Assembly (NCBI GenBank): GCA_004557905.1
Contig: SFFH01000008.1
Coordinates: 51,633 to 115,632, forward strand
DNA length: 64,000 nucleotides
Reading direction: 5' to 3'
DNA from: Clostridiales bacterium
GTDB lineage: Bacteria > Bacillota > Clostridia > Christensenellales > Aristaeellaceae
Under the pieces are notes generated by a model that had not been told where the DNA came from, searched no databases, and saw only the letters and a program-made list of their open reading frames with translations. The position numbers and the translations under genes were made by a program. Below, one piece after another: positions 23,848 to 32,654 of the stretch (within the stretch, counting starts at the first letter, position 1; every line of letters begins with the position of its first letter).

Positions 23848-25428
23848 TCATTCACCGCTGGCGCCGTAGTTGGAAAGCACACGGGCGGACGGATCGTTGA
23901 CGTTGCAGCCGGGCCAGGTCTTGTTGGGCATCCAGAAATCGACGACCATCTGCGCCTGCCCGGGATAAAACTGCTCAAACAGCTCGCGGTACAGGAGGCT
24001 CTCCTTTGTAAACGGCCTGGCAAAGTCGAATGCCGCGCAGCGCTTTGCAGCCTCCTCATCGGTATACTGCTTTTCCGCGTAGGCCTTCAGATCGTCAACC
24101 ATCGAATGGCCGACCGCATCGGAAAACGCCGCCTTCTGCCGCCAGAGGATCTCGTCCGGCAGGAGCTTGTCCTCAGCGAAGGCTTTGCGGATCAGGTATT
24201 TGCCCATGCCCGTCCGGTTCATCTTGAGCGCCGGATCGATGCTCATCGCATAGCGCACAAAAGCTAGATCGCCGAACGGCACGCGCGCCTCAAGCGAGTT
24301 GACGCTGATGCAGCGATCCGCGCGAAGTACATCATACATGTGCAGTTCGCTGATGCGCTTTTCGGCTTCCTTCTGGAAGCTGTATGCATCCGGCGCAAAA
24401 TCGGTGTACTTGTAGCCAAAGAGCTCGTCGGAGATTTCGCCGGTGAGCAGCACGCGCACGTCGGTGTTCTCATGCACATATTTGCAGACCAGATACATGC
24501 CGATGCTCGCGCGGATGGTCGTGATGTCGTAGGTGCCCAGCAGCTCGACGACGTGCGGAAGGGCGCCCAGCACATCCTGCTCGGAGATGATCACTTCCGT
24601 GTGCTCGCTGCCGATATACTCGGCCACCATGCGCGCATATTTCAGGTCGATCGCATCCACATCCATGCCGATGGCAAAGGTCTTGATCGGCTTTTTCAGC
24701 TCGTGCTGCGCGATGGCGCAGACCAGCGACGAATCCAGGCCGCCGGAGAGCAGGAAGCCCACCGGCGCATCTGCATCCAGACGCTTTTTCACGCCCTCGA
24801 TCAGCAGATCATGCAGCTTGGTACACGCCGTGTGCTCGTCGTCCATGGAAAACTGGTCGACATGGGCAGCGTCGGCATAGCGCACAAACTCGCCGTCCGC
24901 CCAGTAGCAGCCGGGCGGGAAGGGGAGAATCGTCTCGCAGAGGCCGATCAGGTTCTTCGGCTCACTGGCAAACGCCATGCCGCCGTCCGCGAGCTGGCCG
25001 TAGTACAGCGGGCGGATGCCGATCGGATCGCGCGCAGCGATCAGGGTGTTCTTCTTCGCATCATAGAGGATGAGCGCAAACTCCGCATCCAGCGTGCGGA
25101 ACATATCCAAACCGTATTCGCGGTAAAGCGGAAGCAGGATCTCGCAGTCAGACTGACTGGAAAACGCGTATTTCGCCATCAGCCTGTCCCGAATCGGGCG
25201 GAATCCATACAGCTCGCCGTTGCAGACCACATAATCGTCGTCAAGCCGGAAGGGCTGCATGCCGCGCTCATCCAGGCCCATGATGGCCAGGCGATGAAAG
25301 CCGAGCCAGCCGCATGGCGTCTCGATCAGGCGGCTCATATCCGGCCCGCGCGAAAGCGTGCGATCAAAGCACTCTTTGATGACATCCTGCGGAATCGATT
25401 TGCCAATCAGGCCGAAAATGGAACACAT
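23848..25428 (-). CDS. asnB: Asparagine synthase (glutamine-hydrolysing)
   Basis: The 526-residue enzyme makes asparagine from aspartate, glutamine and ATP. Starting at ATG 25428 places Cys at position 2 (MCSIFGLIG), which becomes the N-terminal nucleophile of the class II amidotransferase domain after Met removal; this decides the start. The synthetase domain carries the PP-loop FLLSGGLDSSLV. GGAGG lies eight bases upstream. It is the first gene after the operon promoter. Confidence 0.94.
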   Translation of the reverse strand: MCSIFGLIGKSIPQDVIKECFDRTLSRGPDMSRLIETPCGWLGFHRLAIMGLDERGMQPFRLDDDYVVCNGELYGFRPIRDRLMAKYAFSSQSDCEILLPLYREYGLDMFRTLDAEFALILYDAKKNTLIAARDPIGIRPLYYGQLADGGMAFASEPKNLIGLCETILPFPPGCYWADGEFVRYADAAHVDQFSMDDEHTACTKLHDLLIEGVKKRLDADAPVGFLLSGGLDSSLVCAIAQHELKKPIKTFAIGMDVDAIDLKYARMVAEYIGSEHTEVIISEQDVLGALPHVVELLGTYDITTIRASIGMYLVCKYVHENTDVRVLLTGEISDELFGYKYTDFAPDAYSFQKEAEKRISELHMYDVLRADRCISVNSLEARVPFGDLAFVRYAMSIDPALKMNRTGMGKYLIRKAFAEDKLLPDEILWRQKAAFSDAVGHSMVDDLKAYAEKQYTDEEAAKRCAAFDFARPFTKESLLYRELFEQFYPGQAQMVVDFWMPNKTWPGCNVNDPSARVLSNYGASGE

Positions 25429-25497
25429 GTACGGCACCTCCAGCTTGCTGCAGGCACAGCTATCCTGCCCGCCGCAAAAAACAAATTTTTCGTATGT

Positions 25498-25527
25498 ATT
25501 GTATCTCCGCGTCCGGTTGTCCGTCAA
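25498..25527 (-). promoter_or_regulatory. Putative promoter of the asnB-guaA-carAB-purAB operon
   Basis: On the minus strand TTGACG (25527-25522) and TACAAT (25503-25498) are 18 bases apart. The leader to asnB is only about 65 bases, with no obvious riboswitch or T-box. Confidence 0.65.
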
Positions 25528-25741
25528 TAGTGGAAATGCACAAATTTGGGAGATGATGTAAATGAACTTGCGAAATTCAAGAAATCCCTGTGATTATTTG
25601 AATTGATTTGAAAGAATTTTGTCGCTTAAGTCAATTCCGTCACAGGCCTGCGGCCAAACTGCAAAGCGGATCAGCTTCCTTGCAGGAGTTTGCCATTCTT
25701 TGGAGAATTATTGTTTGATTCATTTTTTGCACGTCTTTGCA

Positions 25742-25770
25742 TTGACGGACAGAAAAGGATTCTGTACAAT
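25742..25770 (+). promoter_or_regulatory. Putative promoter of proC
   Basis: TTGACG at 25742-25747 and TACAAT at 25765-25770 with a 17-base spacer, about 30 bases before the proC start. Confidence 0.75.
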
Positions 25771-25802
25771 CAATTTGACATGAAAACAGGGAGGAACTCC
25801 TT

Positions 25803-26597
25803 ATGAAACTTGGTTTTATCGGAGCCGGCAACATGGGCTCCGCCATTTTGAAGGGCATTTTGAAGGAAGGCCGCCTTTCTGCGGATGAGCTTGCCGTCAC
25901 GGACAAGATGCCTCAGATGTGTGAACGCTTCGCATCCGAGGGCGTGCATGTCATGATCGGCAACCGTGAGCTCGTGCGCGCATGCGACTGCATTCTGCTG
26001 GCCATCAAGCCGGTGTATACTGCGCAGGTTCTCGAGGAGATTCACGACGATCTCGAGGGGAAATTCGTCATTTCCATCGTCGCAGGCTGGACGTACGGCA
26101 TGCTGGAGGCTGCGCTGCCGCATTCCACGCATTTTGTGCGTGTGATGCCCAACACACCGCTTGCTGTCGGGGAAGGCATGAGCCTGCTTTGCAGCCATTG
26201 CAGGTGCACTGCCGAGGAGTTTGCCTTTGCCAAGTCCGTCTTTGACGCCGCCGGCAAGACCATGCAGGTGGAAGAGCACGTCTTTGTCGCGGCGACCAGC
26301 ATCAACGGCTGCGGACCGGCCTTTGTCTATCAGTTCATCGAAGCGCTGGCCGACGGCGCAGTGCGCTATGGCGTCCCGCGCGCGATGGCCTATGAGCTGG
26401 CTGCACAGACGCTCATCGGCGCGTCCAGGATGGTTCTTGAGACCGGCGAGCATCCCGGCAAGCTCAAGGACGCGGTCTGCTCGCCGGGCGGTACGACCAT
26501 CGAAGGCGTCTACGCGCTTGAAAAAGGCGGCATGCGCGCCGCTGTGATGGATGCGCTGGCTGCCACAATCGAAAAGACCGCCAAACTCTCAAAATAA
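25803..26597 (+). CDS. proC: Pyrroline-5-carboxylate reductase
   Basis: The 264-residue enzyme reduces pyrroline-5-carboxylate to proline with NAD(P)H. The N-terminal Rossmann motif GFIGAGNMGSAI and the C-terminal signature SPGGTTIEGVYALEKGGMRAAVM are diagnostic. GGGAGGA precedes the ATG. Length is normal. It is followed closely by rnhA, probably in one transcript. Confidence 0.96.
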   Translation: MKLGFIGAGNMGSAILKGILKEGRLSADELAVTDKMPQMCERFASEGVHVMIGNRELVRACDCILLAIKPVYTAQVLEEIHDDLEGKFVISIVAGWTYGMLEAALPHSTHFVRVMPNTPLAVGEGMSLLCSHCRCTAEEFAFAKSVFDAAGKTMQVEEHVFVAATSINGCGPAFVYQFIEALADGAVRYGVPRAMAYELAAQTLIGASRMVLETGEHPGKLKDAVCSPGGTTIEGVYALEKGGMRAAVMDALAATIEKTAKLSK

Positions 26598-26637
26598 CAA
26601 TCGTATTCTTAAAACTGATGGATTTGGAGCTGCAGAT

Positions 26638-27081
26638 TTGAAGGACATTCTGATGTATACCGACGGCGCCTGTTCCGGCAATCCCGGTCCGGGCGGCTGG
26701 GGAACCGTGCTGCTGTTCGGCGAGCACGTCAAGGAGATTTCCGGCTTTATGCCGGACACCACCAACAATCGCATGGAGCTGTTTGCCGCCGTGCAGGGAT
26801 TCACGGCGCTCAAGCAGCCGTGCAATGTGACGCTGTATTCGGATTCTGCGTACCTGGTCAACGCATTCTCGCAAAAATGGATTGACAGCTGGCAGCGCAA
26901 CGGCTGGAAAAACGCCGCAAAGAAGCCGGTTGAAAACCAGGATCTCTGGAAGTGGCTGCTGACGGTCATGCAGCCGCACAATGTCACGATCGTCAAGGTC
27001 AAAGGCCATGCGGACAACAAGTGGAACAACCGCTGCGACGAGTTGGCCACGGGACAGATCCGCGATCACAGGGGAAAATGA
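26638..27081 (+). CDS. rnhA: Ribonuclease HI
   Basis: The 147-residue enzyme cleaves RNA in RNA-DNA hybrids. The start is most likely TTG 26638, with GGAG about nine bases upstream, giving MKDILMYTDGACSGNPGPGG; the ATG at 26653 would cut the first strand. Catalytic acidic residues are visible in YTDGA (Asp), RMEL (Glu), YSDSAY (Asp) and RCDELA (Asp). It has no hybrid-binding domain and matches E. coli-type RNase HI in length. Confidence 0.93.
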   Translation: MKDILMYTDGACSGNPGPGGWGTVLLFGEHVKEISGFMPDTTNNRMELFAAVQGFTALKQPCNVTLYSDSAYLVNAFSQKWIDSWQRNGWKNAAKKPVENQDLWKWLLTVMQPHNVTIVKVKGHADNKWNNRCDELATGQIRDHRGK

Positions 27082-27112
27082 CCGTCCTTCTTACGACGGG
27101 GAGGGATTTATA

Positions 27113-27144
27113 AGACTTCGCAAAACTCAGGTTTTACGAAGTCT
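27113..27144. repeat. Inverted repeat just upstream of the tyrosine recombinase gene
   Basis: Two 14-base arms (27113-27126 and 27131-27144) pair with a single mismatch around a four-base centre. The dyad ends seven bases before the AGAAGGAGG of the recombinase. It could be an operator, a recombination site or a weak transcription attenuator. Confidence 0.6.
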
Positions 27145-27162
27145 ATAGAAGGAGGCGCGCAT

Positions 27163-28260
27163 ATGGCCAACGACTACCACAATCAAACCAGCTTGAATCG
27201 CACCAAGCGCCTGCGTGAGCTCCTGAAAGAGCTTCCGGAAGTCTGCTCGGATTACTTCATGTCCATTGAGCAGCAGACCAGTCCGCTCACGCGGCTGAGC
27301 TATGCGTACGATCTCAAGCTCTTCTTTCAGTATCTCTCTGAGGAGCTTCCGAAGTTCGCCGGCAAGCCGGTTGCCGAATTTACCGTTGACGATATCCGCA
27401 AGGTGACCAAGCAGGACCTGGAGCGCTATGCGCGCTACCTGACGCTCTATGTCAAAAACGAAGCGCTGGAAGACGGCCAGGTCGCTTCCAAGGAGATCAC
27501 CAATCACGAATACGGCATCAAGCGGAAATACGCTTCCCTTCGCGCATTCTACAAGTATCTGTTTTCCGACGGGCTGATCGAAAGCAATACTGCCGCGCTC
27601 GTGCCGCTTCCCAAGCTCCACGAGCACGCCATCATCCGTCTGGACGTCGACGAGGTCGCCAGAATCCTGGATCTCGCCGAAAACGGACAGGCACTGCCCA
27701 AGACCTACCAGAAATATCACAATGTGACCAAAAAGCGGGATCTGGCGATGCTGTCGCTGTTTTTGGGGACGGGCATCCGCATCAGCGAATGCGTCGGGCT
27801 GAACATCGACGACTTCGATTTTGAGCAGAACGCCTTTGTCGTCACCCGCAAGGGCGGCAAGGAGGTCATCCTGTATCTGTCGGATGAGGTTGCCGATGCG
27901 CTCAAGGATTATCTGGCCGAGCGGCAGCAGATCGAAGCGCTCCCCGGACATGAAAGCGCTTTCTTTCTCTCCATTCAGCGCCGGCGCATCACGCAGCGCG
28001 CCGTGGAAAACATGGTCAAAAAATATGCGTCGATTGCAGCGCCGCTCAAAAAGAAGATCAGTCCGCACAAGCTGCGAAGCACATTCGGCACCAACCTCTA
28101 CCGGGAAACCGGCGATATCTACCTGGTGGCTGATGTGCTTGGGCATTCCGATGTCAACACTACGCGCAAGCACTATGCGGCGATTTCCGAGGATCATCGC
28201 AGAATTGCCGCCCAGAAGACGGTTCTGCGTGACGACCCGGCGCTGCCGGACGGCGATTGA
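27163..28260 (+). CDS. Tyrosine recombinase (XerC/XerD-like)
   Basis: The 365-residue protein has an N-terminal SAM-like core-binding domain (about residues 25-140) and a C-terminal catalytic domain. Catalytic residues visible are Arg in GTGIRISE, Lys in TRKGGKE, His-x-x-Arg in SPHKLRSTFG, His in LGHSDVNTTRKHY and the terminal nucleophile Tyr in that same block. This is a complete R-K-H-R-H-Y set. Xer proteins resolve chromosome dimers at dif. It has longer spacers than XerC/D of Bacillus and could instead be a dedicated integrase, but no element borders were found. Confidence 0.85.
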   Translation: MANDYHNQTSLNRTKRLRELLKELPEVCSDYFMSIEQQTSPLTRLSYAYDLKLFFQYLSEELPKFAGKPVAEFTVDDIRKVTKQDLERYARYLTLYVKNEALEDGQVASKEITNHEYGIKRKYASLRAFYKYLFSDGLIESNTAALVPLPKLHEHAIIRLDVDEVARILDLAENGQALPKTYQKYHNVTKKRDLAMLSLFLGTGIRISECVGLNIDDFDFEQNAFVVTRKGGKEVILYLSDEVADALKDYLAERQQIEALPGHESAFFLSIQRRRITQRAVENMVKKYASIAAPLKKKISPHKLRSTFGTNLYRETGDIYLVADVLGHSDVNTTRKHYAAISEDHRRIAAQKTVLRDDPALPDGD

Positions 28261-28274
28261 TTCCTATACACTGC

Positions 28275-28302
28275 AAAAGCCTGACACTTGCCAGGCTTTT
28301 TT
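28275..28302 (+). terminator. Terminator after the tyrosine recombinase
   Basis: AAAAGCCTG at 28275-28283 pairs with CAGGCTTTT at 28292-28300, followed by TT. Confidence 0.85.
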
Positions 28303-28396
28303 AGTCATAGAAAATTGCGCAGAATACCGTGCAGCGGGCCCAAACATCGCCATTCTGCCAAAGCTGTCCGGAAACGTGCGCGGACACTGCCTGCTT

Positions 28397-28597
28397 TCAC
28401 TCATCCAGATATTCCGCGGGATCCAGGCTTTCGTCGATGATGCCATCGATTTTGATCGCCCGGTACTCCGTGCTGTTGTCAAGACCGATGCACTTCTTGC
28501 AGTTGTCGCAGATTTTCGTCGGATCGAGATCGCAGAGATTGCACTCTCCGCACTCGATGCACTCGCGATCGTACAGCACACAGCGAATCCTTTCCAT
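28397..28597 (-). CDS. Cysteine-rich mini-protein, probable metal binder
   Basis: From ATG 28597, which follows AAAGGA, the product has 66 residues and eight cysteines: Cys6, then Cys13, 16, 19, 22 (CIECGECNLC) and Cys30, 33, 36 (CDNCKKC). This spacing suggests binding of zinc or an iron-sulfur cluster. The C-terminal half is acidic with no cysteine. Its promoter is back to back with that of lexA and shares the LexA box. The family and role are unknown to me; a ferredoxin-like or zinc-ribbon-like fold is equally possible. Confidence 0.75.
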   Translation of the reverse strand: MERIRCVLYDRECIECGECNLCDLDPTKICDNCKKCIGLDNSTEYRAIKIDGIIDESLDPAEYLDE

Positions 28598-28631
28598 AAT
28601 TCCTTTCCCCCATCTCGTTCTGGCTTTGCCT

Positions 28632-28660
28632 ATTATAGCATGCCTGCTCAGCAGATTCAA
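28632..28660 (-). promoter_or_regulatory. Putative promoter of the Cys-rich mini-protein
   Basis: On the minus strand TTGAAT (28660-28655) and TATAAT (28637-28632) are 17 bases apart. Confidence 0.7.
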
Positions 28661-28670
28661 GCACAATATG

Positions 28671-28684
28671 AGAACATCTGTTTG
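28671..28684. promoter_or_regulatory. LexA box (SOS operator)
   Basis: AGAACATCTGTTTG matches the Gram-positive consensus CGAACNNNNGTTCG at the GAAC and GTT core positions. It lies between the divergent promoters of lexA and the Cys-rich gene and can serve both. Confidence 0.75.
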
Positions 28685-28691
28685 ATTCTGC

Positions 28692-28721
28692 TTGATTTCT
28701 GCACAGGAGATGTGCTATAAT
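28692..28721 (+). promoter_or_regulatory. Putative lexA promoter
   Basis: TTGATT at 28692-28697 and TATAAT at 28716-28721 with an 18-base spacer; the LexA box ends eight bases upstream of the -35. Confidence 0.7.
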
Positions 28722-28751
28722 GAATCAACTCATGAGAAAGGCTGTGACGAT

Positions 28752-29381
28752 ATGCCGGGCGAACAGAGACCCAGAGGCGACATGCAGGCCAGAATTCTTG
28801 CCTATATCCAGGAGGTCATCGACACGCGGGGATATCCGCCCTCTGTCCGCGAGATTGGCGAAGCGGTCGGCTTGCGTTCCACCTCGACTGTGCACGGCCA
28901 TCTGACGCGCCTGGAAAAAAAGGGCCTGCTTCATCGGGACGCCATGAAGCCCCGCGCTATGGGTCTGTCCCGCTCTGCCTCATATGCCGGAGCGATTGAC
29001 GACAGCCGCGTATGCCAGCTTCCTGTCGTCGGCCGCGTTGCCGCCGGTCAGCCCATTCTCGCAGAAGAAAGCATCGATGAACAGATGGTGCTCCCTGTGG
29101 ATCTGGTTGGGGAAGGCGAGCACTTTATCCTTCGCGTCCGTGGCGACAGCATGATTCAAGCCGGCATCTTCAACGACGACTACATTGTCGTGCGCAAGCA
29201 GCCGGATGCGAACAACGGCGAGATTGTCGTCGCGCTGGTTGAAGACGATGCGACGGTCAAGCGCTTTTATAAAGAGAACGGCCACTTCCGTCTTCAGCCG
29301 GAAAACGACGCGATGGAGCCGATCATCGTTCCCTCTGTTCAGATTCTCGGCAAGGTTGTCAGCCTTCTTCGCAAATTCTGA
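28752..29381 (+). CDS. lexA: LexA repressor
   Basis: The 209-residue SOS repressor has an N-terminal winged helix ([20 protein letters not shown] as recognition region), a self-cleavage Ala-Gly in GRVAAGQP, the catalytic Ser in GDSMIQAGI and the catalytic Lys in [12 protein letters not shown] 28752 is chosen over the in-frame ATG at 28692, which lies inside the promoter. A LexA box upstream indicates autoregulation. A strong terminator follows. Confidence 0.96.
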   Translation: MPGEQRPRGDMQARILAYIQEVIDTRGYPPSVREIGEAVGLRSTSTVHGHLTRLEKKGLLHRDAMKPRAMGLSRSASYAGAIDDSRVCQLPVVGRVAAGQPILAEESIDEQMVLPVDLVGEGEHFILRVRGDSMIQAGIFNDDYIVVRKQPDANNGEIVVALVEDDATVKRFYKENGHFRLQPENDAMEPIIVPSVQILGKVVSLLRKF

Positions 29382-29414
29382 TCGCAGCTCAGACATACAG
29401 ACGGTCAATATAAG

Positions 29415-29472
29415 CGCACCCCATCTGCCCGCAGGATGCTTCCTGTTAGACAGATGGGATGCGTTTTTATTT
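29415..29472. terminator. Terminator between lexA and the PIG-L/NAGPA gene
   Basis: A 13-bp stem with one mismatch (29415-29427 with 29451-29463) encloses a smaller CAGGA/TCCTG hairpin and is followed by TTTTTATTT. It ends lexA and may also serve the converging gene. Confidence 0.85.
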
Positions 29473-31858
29473 ACGGGAGCTCCGGATAACTCGGCTTCAG
29501 CGTGGGATCGATCAGATCCGAGTGCCCGACGCCGATGATCTCCGTCGTCGTGCGGGCGCTGGTGCGTCCGCCGCTGTACTTGCCGATGCGCGTGATCTGG
29601 TTGCCCATGAAGGTCATGACTGCTGTCTGGCCGCCGTCCAAATTCAGCGCCTGCGTGCATCCGGCCTCGAGCATATGATCGACCAGCCACGGGATGGTTA
29701 CGCCGACGCTCACATTGCGGATTCTTCCCTCGGCGAGCACCGCGTAGTAATGTCCGGGCTCAACCACGCCGATCGCACAGCGCGGCTGCTCCGTCTTTCC
29801 GTTGATCATCTCGCTGACGAACGGGTTGGTCTTGCCGTCGCGCACCAGATACGGGCCGAAGGAAAACACATCTACCGCGCCGCGCAGCAGGTATTCCTCC
29901 GCCGTCAGCTCATCGGATGTATAGACCCTCCAACTGCCGTCCTCATTCATGGCCAGCGTATCCAGATTCGGAAACTGACTGCGGTTGGCCTTCGGCACAC
30001 GGTCAAAAAAGACATTTTTGCCGCGGATGACCATGCCGGTGATGGTGTTGCGCCCCAGGCGATAGGTGTAGTAGTCGGTATTCATGCCCCAGACCACCTG
30101 CTTCTCGCGGGCAATCTGCGCCGCCTGGACGTGCTTGCTCTGCGGTTTTTCGGGATTGTTGAGCACCGCGCCGACGCGCTCTGCAGTGGGATCGCAGAAG
30201 ACCCGCGCCTCATACCAGGTGAGCACCTTCTCCCTGTCAAACTGTCTGTCCACGCGCACAACCAGCGTCGGCGATGCGTAGAACCACAGGCCTTCTTCCG
30301 CGTTCTCATAGACGTATTCGCCAGTCAGCAGATATCCCTTGCCGTCCTTCTCCTGCCCGTCCTCCGGCCATTCCACATCAGCGACGGGCTTCTCGTATAC
30401 GGGATGCGGTGTGGGCGTCGGCGTGGGTGTCGGCGTCGGGCTTGGGGTTGGCGTGGGTGTTGGTGTCGGCGTCGGTGTCGGCGTCGGCGTGGGCGTCGGC
30501 GTGGGCGTCGGGCTTGGGGTTGGCGTGGGTGTTGGTGTCGGCATCGGTGTGGGCGTCGGCGTTGGGGTCGGCGTAGGCGTAGGTGTTGGCGTTGGAGTCG
30601 GCGTCGGCACAGGTGTCGGCGTGGGCGTCGGCGCGCGGGTCGGCGTCGGTTCCGGCGTGGTGCCGTCCGGACGCAGCGTAGCGTTCCACGCGAGATTCTC
30701 AAAGAAATCTCCGCCGAACACGTCTTCGCCCACCGTGGAATACGCCAAACCGAATTCGGCGCAGCTCGTCTTGCCCTCGTCTGTCACCACGAAGTCCGTC
30801 GTCTGCTGCGTCACATGCAGAAGATACGCCTCCTGCGCCAATTCCAGGCCGGTCTTGCCATGCATGGAGATCAGCGGCACATGCCAGTCCATCGTGATGG
30901 CGTTTTGTCCGTACAGATGCAGGTACAGCTTTTTGACTTCCCAGGTGCCGTACTGTGCCGCGAGCTCCGGCATCACCGTCGGATCATTTGCCAAAGGCAC
31001 GCAGTACTGCATCACATCTGCGCAGAGCCTGTGCGCGCCGTGGCCGTACTCGCCGTTGATGTCATGCGTGACGACAACCTCCGGCTTGTACCTGCGCAGC
31101 AGTTCCATGGCAAATTCCCGAACGTCGCTCTTGCGCCAGCGGGAGTAGGCGTCTTCCAGCTTTCGGGTATAGGTATCATAGAACTCGCCGATCACCGGAT
31201 AGGTGCGCACACCCATCGACCACAGGCCGTTGAGCAGCTCGCTGCGGCGAGTGGTATTGGAATACGTCATGTACGCTACGACGACATTCATACCGCGCTC
31301 GGTATCGTACGTCGGAATCGTGCCGCCAAAGAAAATCAGCTCGTCGTCCGGGTGAGCGGAAAGCACCAGCATGTCCGCCTTTTCCGGGGTCGGCTCCCAG
31401 CGCTGGACCCATTCCGGAAGCTCGCCCGCCGTAAAGACGTAAAGCTCGTTGATCTTGAACTTCGTATTTCTTCCGGAGGTATCGATCAGGCGGAAATGCG
31501 TCTTGCCGCCGAGCTCAAGGAGCACATGATGATAGTCATATCTGCCCTCGATCAGCGTCTTCCATTCGCCGTTCACCTCTTCCTCGATCGCCCAAGCCTT
31601 GGGCATATCGCCGAAGCAGATGTACAGGTACTCCGCCTTTTCGCCCTGCGGCGCGGTGAACTCAATATACGGGTTACGCTGCTCGCGGCTGCTGAAATAG
31701 CTGGTGTACTGACCGTCGTGCAGGCTGGTGGTATACCGGCCCGGCGACGTCGGGCTGCATGCTTCCGTAATGTCGCGGGCAGTCTGCGCAATAGCGCCGG
31801 CAGAGCCGGCGCACAGCACCAGCATCAGCGCAAGGACAACCGAAATCTTCCTCTTCAT
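29471..31858 (-). CDS. Secreted PIG-L deacetylase / NAGPA phosphodiester glycosidase fusion with Thr-Pro linker
   Basis: This 795-residue exported protein has four parts. A signal peptide (to about residue 25) is followed by a beta-rich discoidin-like region. Next is a PIG-L-type metal-dependent deacetylase with AHPDDE at 168-173 and a later [12 protein letters not shown]. Residues about 401-485 are a nearly pure Thr-Pro linker. The C-terminal part is a NAGPA/DUF2233-type phosphodiester glycosidase domain with [10 protein letters not shown] from residue 739. PIG-L enzymes remove N-acetyl groups from sugars; NAGPA enzymes release GlcNAc from phosphodiesters. A role on acetylated surface sugars is inferred. 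ATG 31858 has the best spacing to AGGTGA; ATG 31861 is the alternative. No cell-wall sorting signal was seen. Confidence 0.85.
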   Translation of the reverse strand: MKRKISVVLALMLVLCAGSAGAIAQTARDITEACSPTSPGRYTTSLHDGQYTSYFSSREQRNPYIEFTAPQGEKAEYLYICFGDMPKAWAIEEEVNGEWKTLIEGRYDYHHVLLELGGKTHFRLIDTSGRNTKFKINELYVFTAGELPEWVQRWEPTPEKADMLVLSAHPDDELIFFGGTIPTYDTERGMNVVVAYMTYSNTTRRSELLNGLWSMGVRTYPVIGEFYDTYTRKLEDAYSRWRKSDVREFAMELLRRYKPEVVVTHDINGEYGHGAHRLCADVMQYCVPLANDPTVMPELAAQYGTWEVKKLYLHLYGQNAITMDWHVPLISMHGKTGLELAQEAYLLHVTQQTTDFVVTDEGKTSCAEFGLAYSTVGEDVFGGDFFENLAWNATLRPDGTTPEPTPTRAPTPTPTPVPTPTPTPTPTPTPTPTPTPTPMPTPTPTPTPSPTPTPTPTPTPTPTPTPTPTPTPSPTPTPTPTPTPHPVYEKPVADVEWPEDGQEKDGKGYLLTGEYVYENAEEGLWFYASPTLVVRVDRQFDREKVLTWYEARVFCDPTAERVGAVLNNPEKPQSKHVQAAQIAREKQVVWGMNTDYYTYRLGRNTITGMVIRGKNVFFDRVPKANRSQFPNLDTLAMNEDGSWRVYTSDELTAEEYLLRGAVDVFSFGPYLVRDGKTNPFVSEMINGKTEQPRCAIGVVEPGHYYAVLAEGRIRNVSVGVTIPWLVDHMLEAGCTQALNLDGGQTAVMTFMGNQITRIGKYSGGRTSARTTTEIIGVGHSDLIDPTLKPSYPELP
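30404..30658 (-). repeat. Thr-Pro coding hexanucleotide repeat tract
   Basis: About 250 bases of degenerate six-base units (ACGCCG and variants on the minus strand) encode alternating Thr and Pro with a few Ser, Met, Val, Arg and Ala. Gain or loss of whole units would keep the frame and only change linker length. Confidence 0.85.
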
Positions 31859-31865
31859 CATCTCT

Positions 31866-32654
31866 TCACCTGGCAAACGTATACGGGTTCTCCATCGTGC
31901 CATCGCCGCCGGTCGGCGTAAGCCCGTCAAGCAGCAGGCGAACCGCAGGGCGACAGCCCTCATTCATCACAACGCAGCGGATATAGCCCAGATCTCCATC
32001 GACCTTCGTGCAGCGCGTGCCGTAAGCGAAGGACTTGGACTGCGACCGCGTCCAGTACGGACTGCTGCCGTTCTGATACTGAAACAGGCCGTTCTGCAGC
32101 GCGTATTCCGTGCCGAATGCTTTGCGCTGCTTCGAGGAGGCAAAGCCCATTTCTCGGCTCTTGAGATCCTCCGCCGTCGCCAGGAACACCATGCCAAGCT
32201 CCTCGTCCTCCAGCAGCATGCGCTGCTCCGCCGGGGTGAACGCCTGATCCTTGAAGCAGATTTCCGCGATATGCACGCGGCCGAGGCGCTCCCTCTTCTT
32301 GAGTGCCTCCTGCTCCTGCTCGGGCAGTGGACTGCCCTCGAACGGACCGTTGAGAAGGCTGAACATCTCCGTCTGGTTGAACGCCGCCTCAAAGGCGATG
32401 TACTCCTTGTCATCCGGATGAACGCGGTTATTGAAAAGGATGTACTCGCTGAGCAGATACGCCTGCGTATCGTTAACGCTCAGCACGCGCCAGAGAATCG
32501 GACGAACCGTGCCGTCCGCATCCTGCGGGAATTCACCCAGCTGCACATATTGATAGCCTTCCTTCTGATCGTAGCCGCGAAGCGAAAAGGGCTCCTGCGC
32601 CGCGGCGCATGCGCCAAGCATCATCGCCAGCACAAGCATGAAAATCCGTTTCAT
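31866..32654 (-). CDS. Exported DUF6273-like protein
   Basis: The product has about 262 residues and a signal sequence that ends either at a lipobox-like LGAC or at a normal CAAAQ site; both are plausible. Phrases such as [36 protein letters not shown] and [10 protein letters not shown] follow the pattern of DUF6273/SUMF-like C-type lectin-fold proteins common in gut Clostridia. Two consecutive ATGs (32657, 32654) overlap the rsmA stop, with AGGAGG upstream. It lies seven bases before the PIG-L/NAGPA gene, so the two are probably made together. Confidence 0.7.
   Translation of the reverse strand: MKRIFMLVLAMMLGACAAAQEPFSLRGYDQKEGYQYVQLGEFPQDADGTVRPILWRVLSVNDTQAYLLSEYILFNNRVHPDDKEYIAFEAAFNQTEMFSLLNGPFEGSPLPEQEQEALKKRERLGRVHIAEICFKDQAFTPAEQRMLLEDEELGMVFLATAEDLKSREMGFASSKQRKAFGTEYALQNGLFQYQNGSSPYWTRSQSKSFAYGTRCTKVDGDLGYIRCVVMNEGCRPAVRLLLDGLTPTGGDGTMENPYTFAR

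Larger units (their letters stand above)
25429..25802. other. Intergenic region between asnB and proC
   Basis: This A+T-richer stretch of about 370 bases holds two divergent promoters (25498-25527 minus, 25742-25770 plus). It also contains a spaced dyad GAATTGA/TCAATTC at 25600-25606 and 25631-25637. No gene or RNA was recognised. Confidence 0.6.

Noticed and set aside
25429..25802. Possible T-box or purine riboswitch upstream of asnB.
   Set aside because: The promoter lies only about 65 bases before asnB, and no stem arrangement or conserved T-box sequence was found in that short leader.
27163..28260. Integrase of a mobile element.
   Set aside because: No att-like direct repeats, tRNA or cargo genes flank it; housekeeping genes lie on both sides.
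30404..30658. Possible CRISPR-like or minisatellite array.
   Set aside because: The units are six bases long with no spacers and code for Thr-Pro in a real protein.
30339..31148. Gly-Val repeat protein on the plus strand over the Thr-Pro tract, looking like a collagen or elastin-like sequence.
   Set aside because: It is the antisense image of the Thr-Pro linker; the minus-strand frame has a signal peptide and two recognisable enzyme domains.
29459..31921. An 820-codon plus-strand frame opposite the PIG-L/NAGPA gene.
   Set aside because: It has no domain or start signals and is antisense to a well-supported exported protein.
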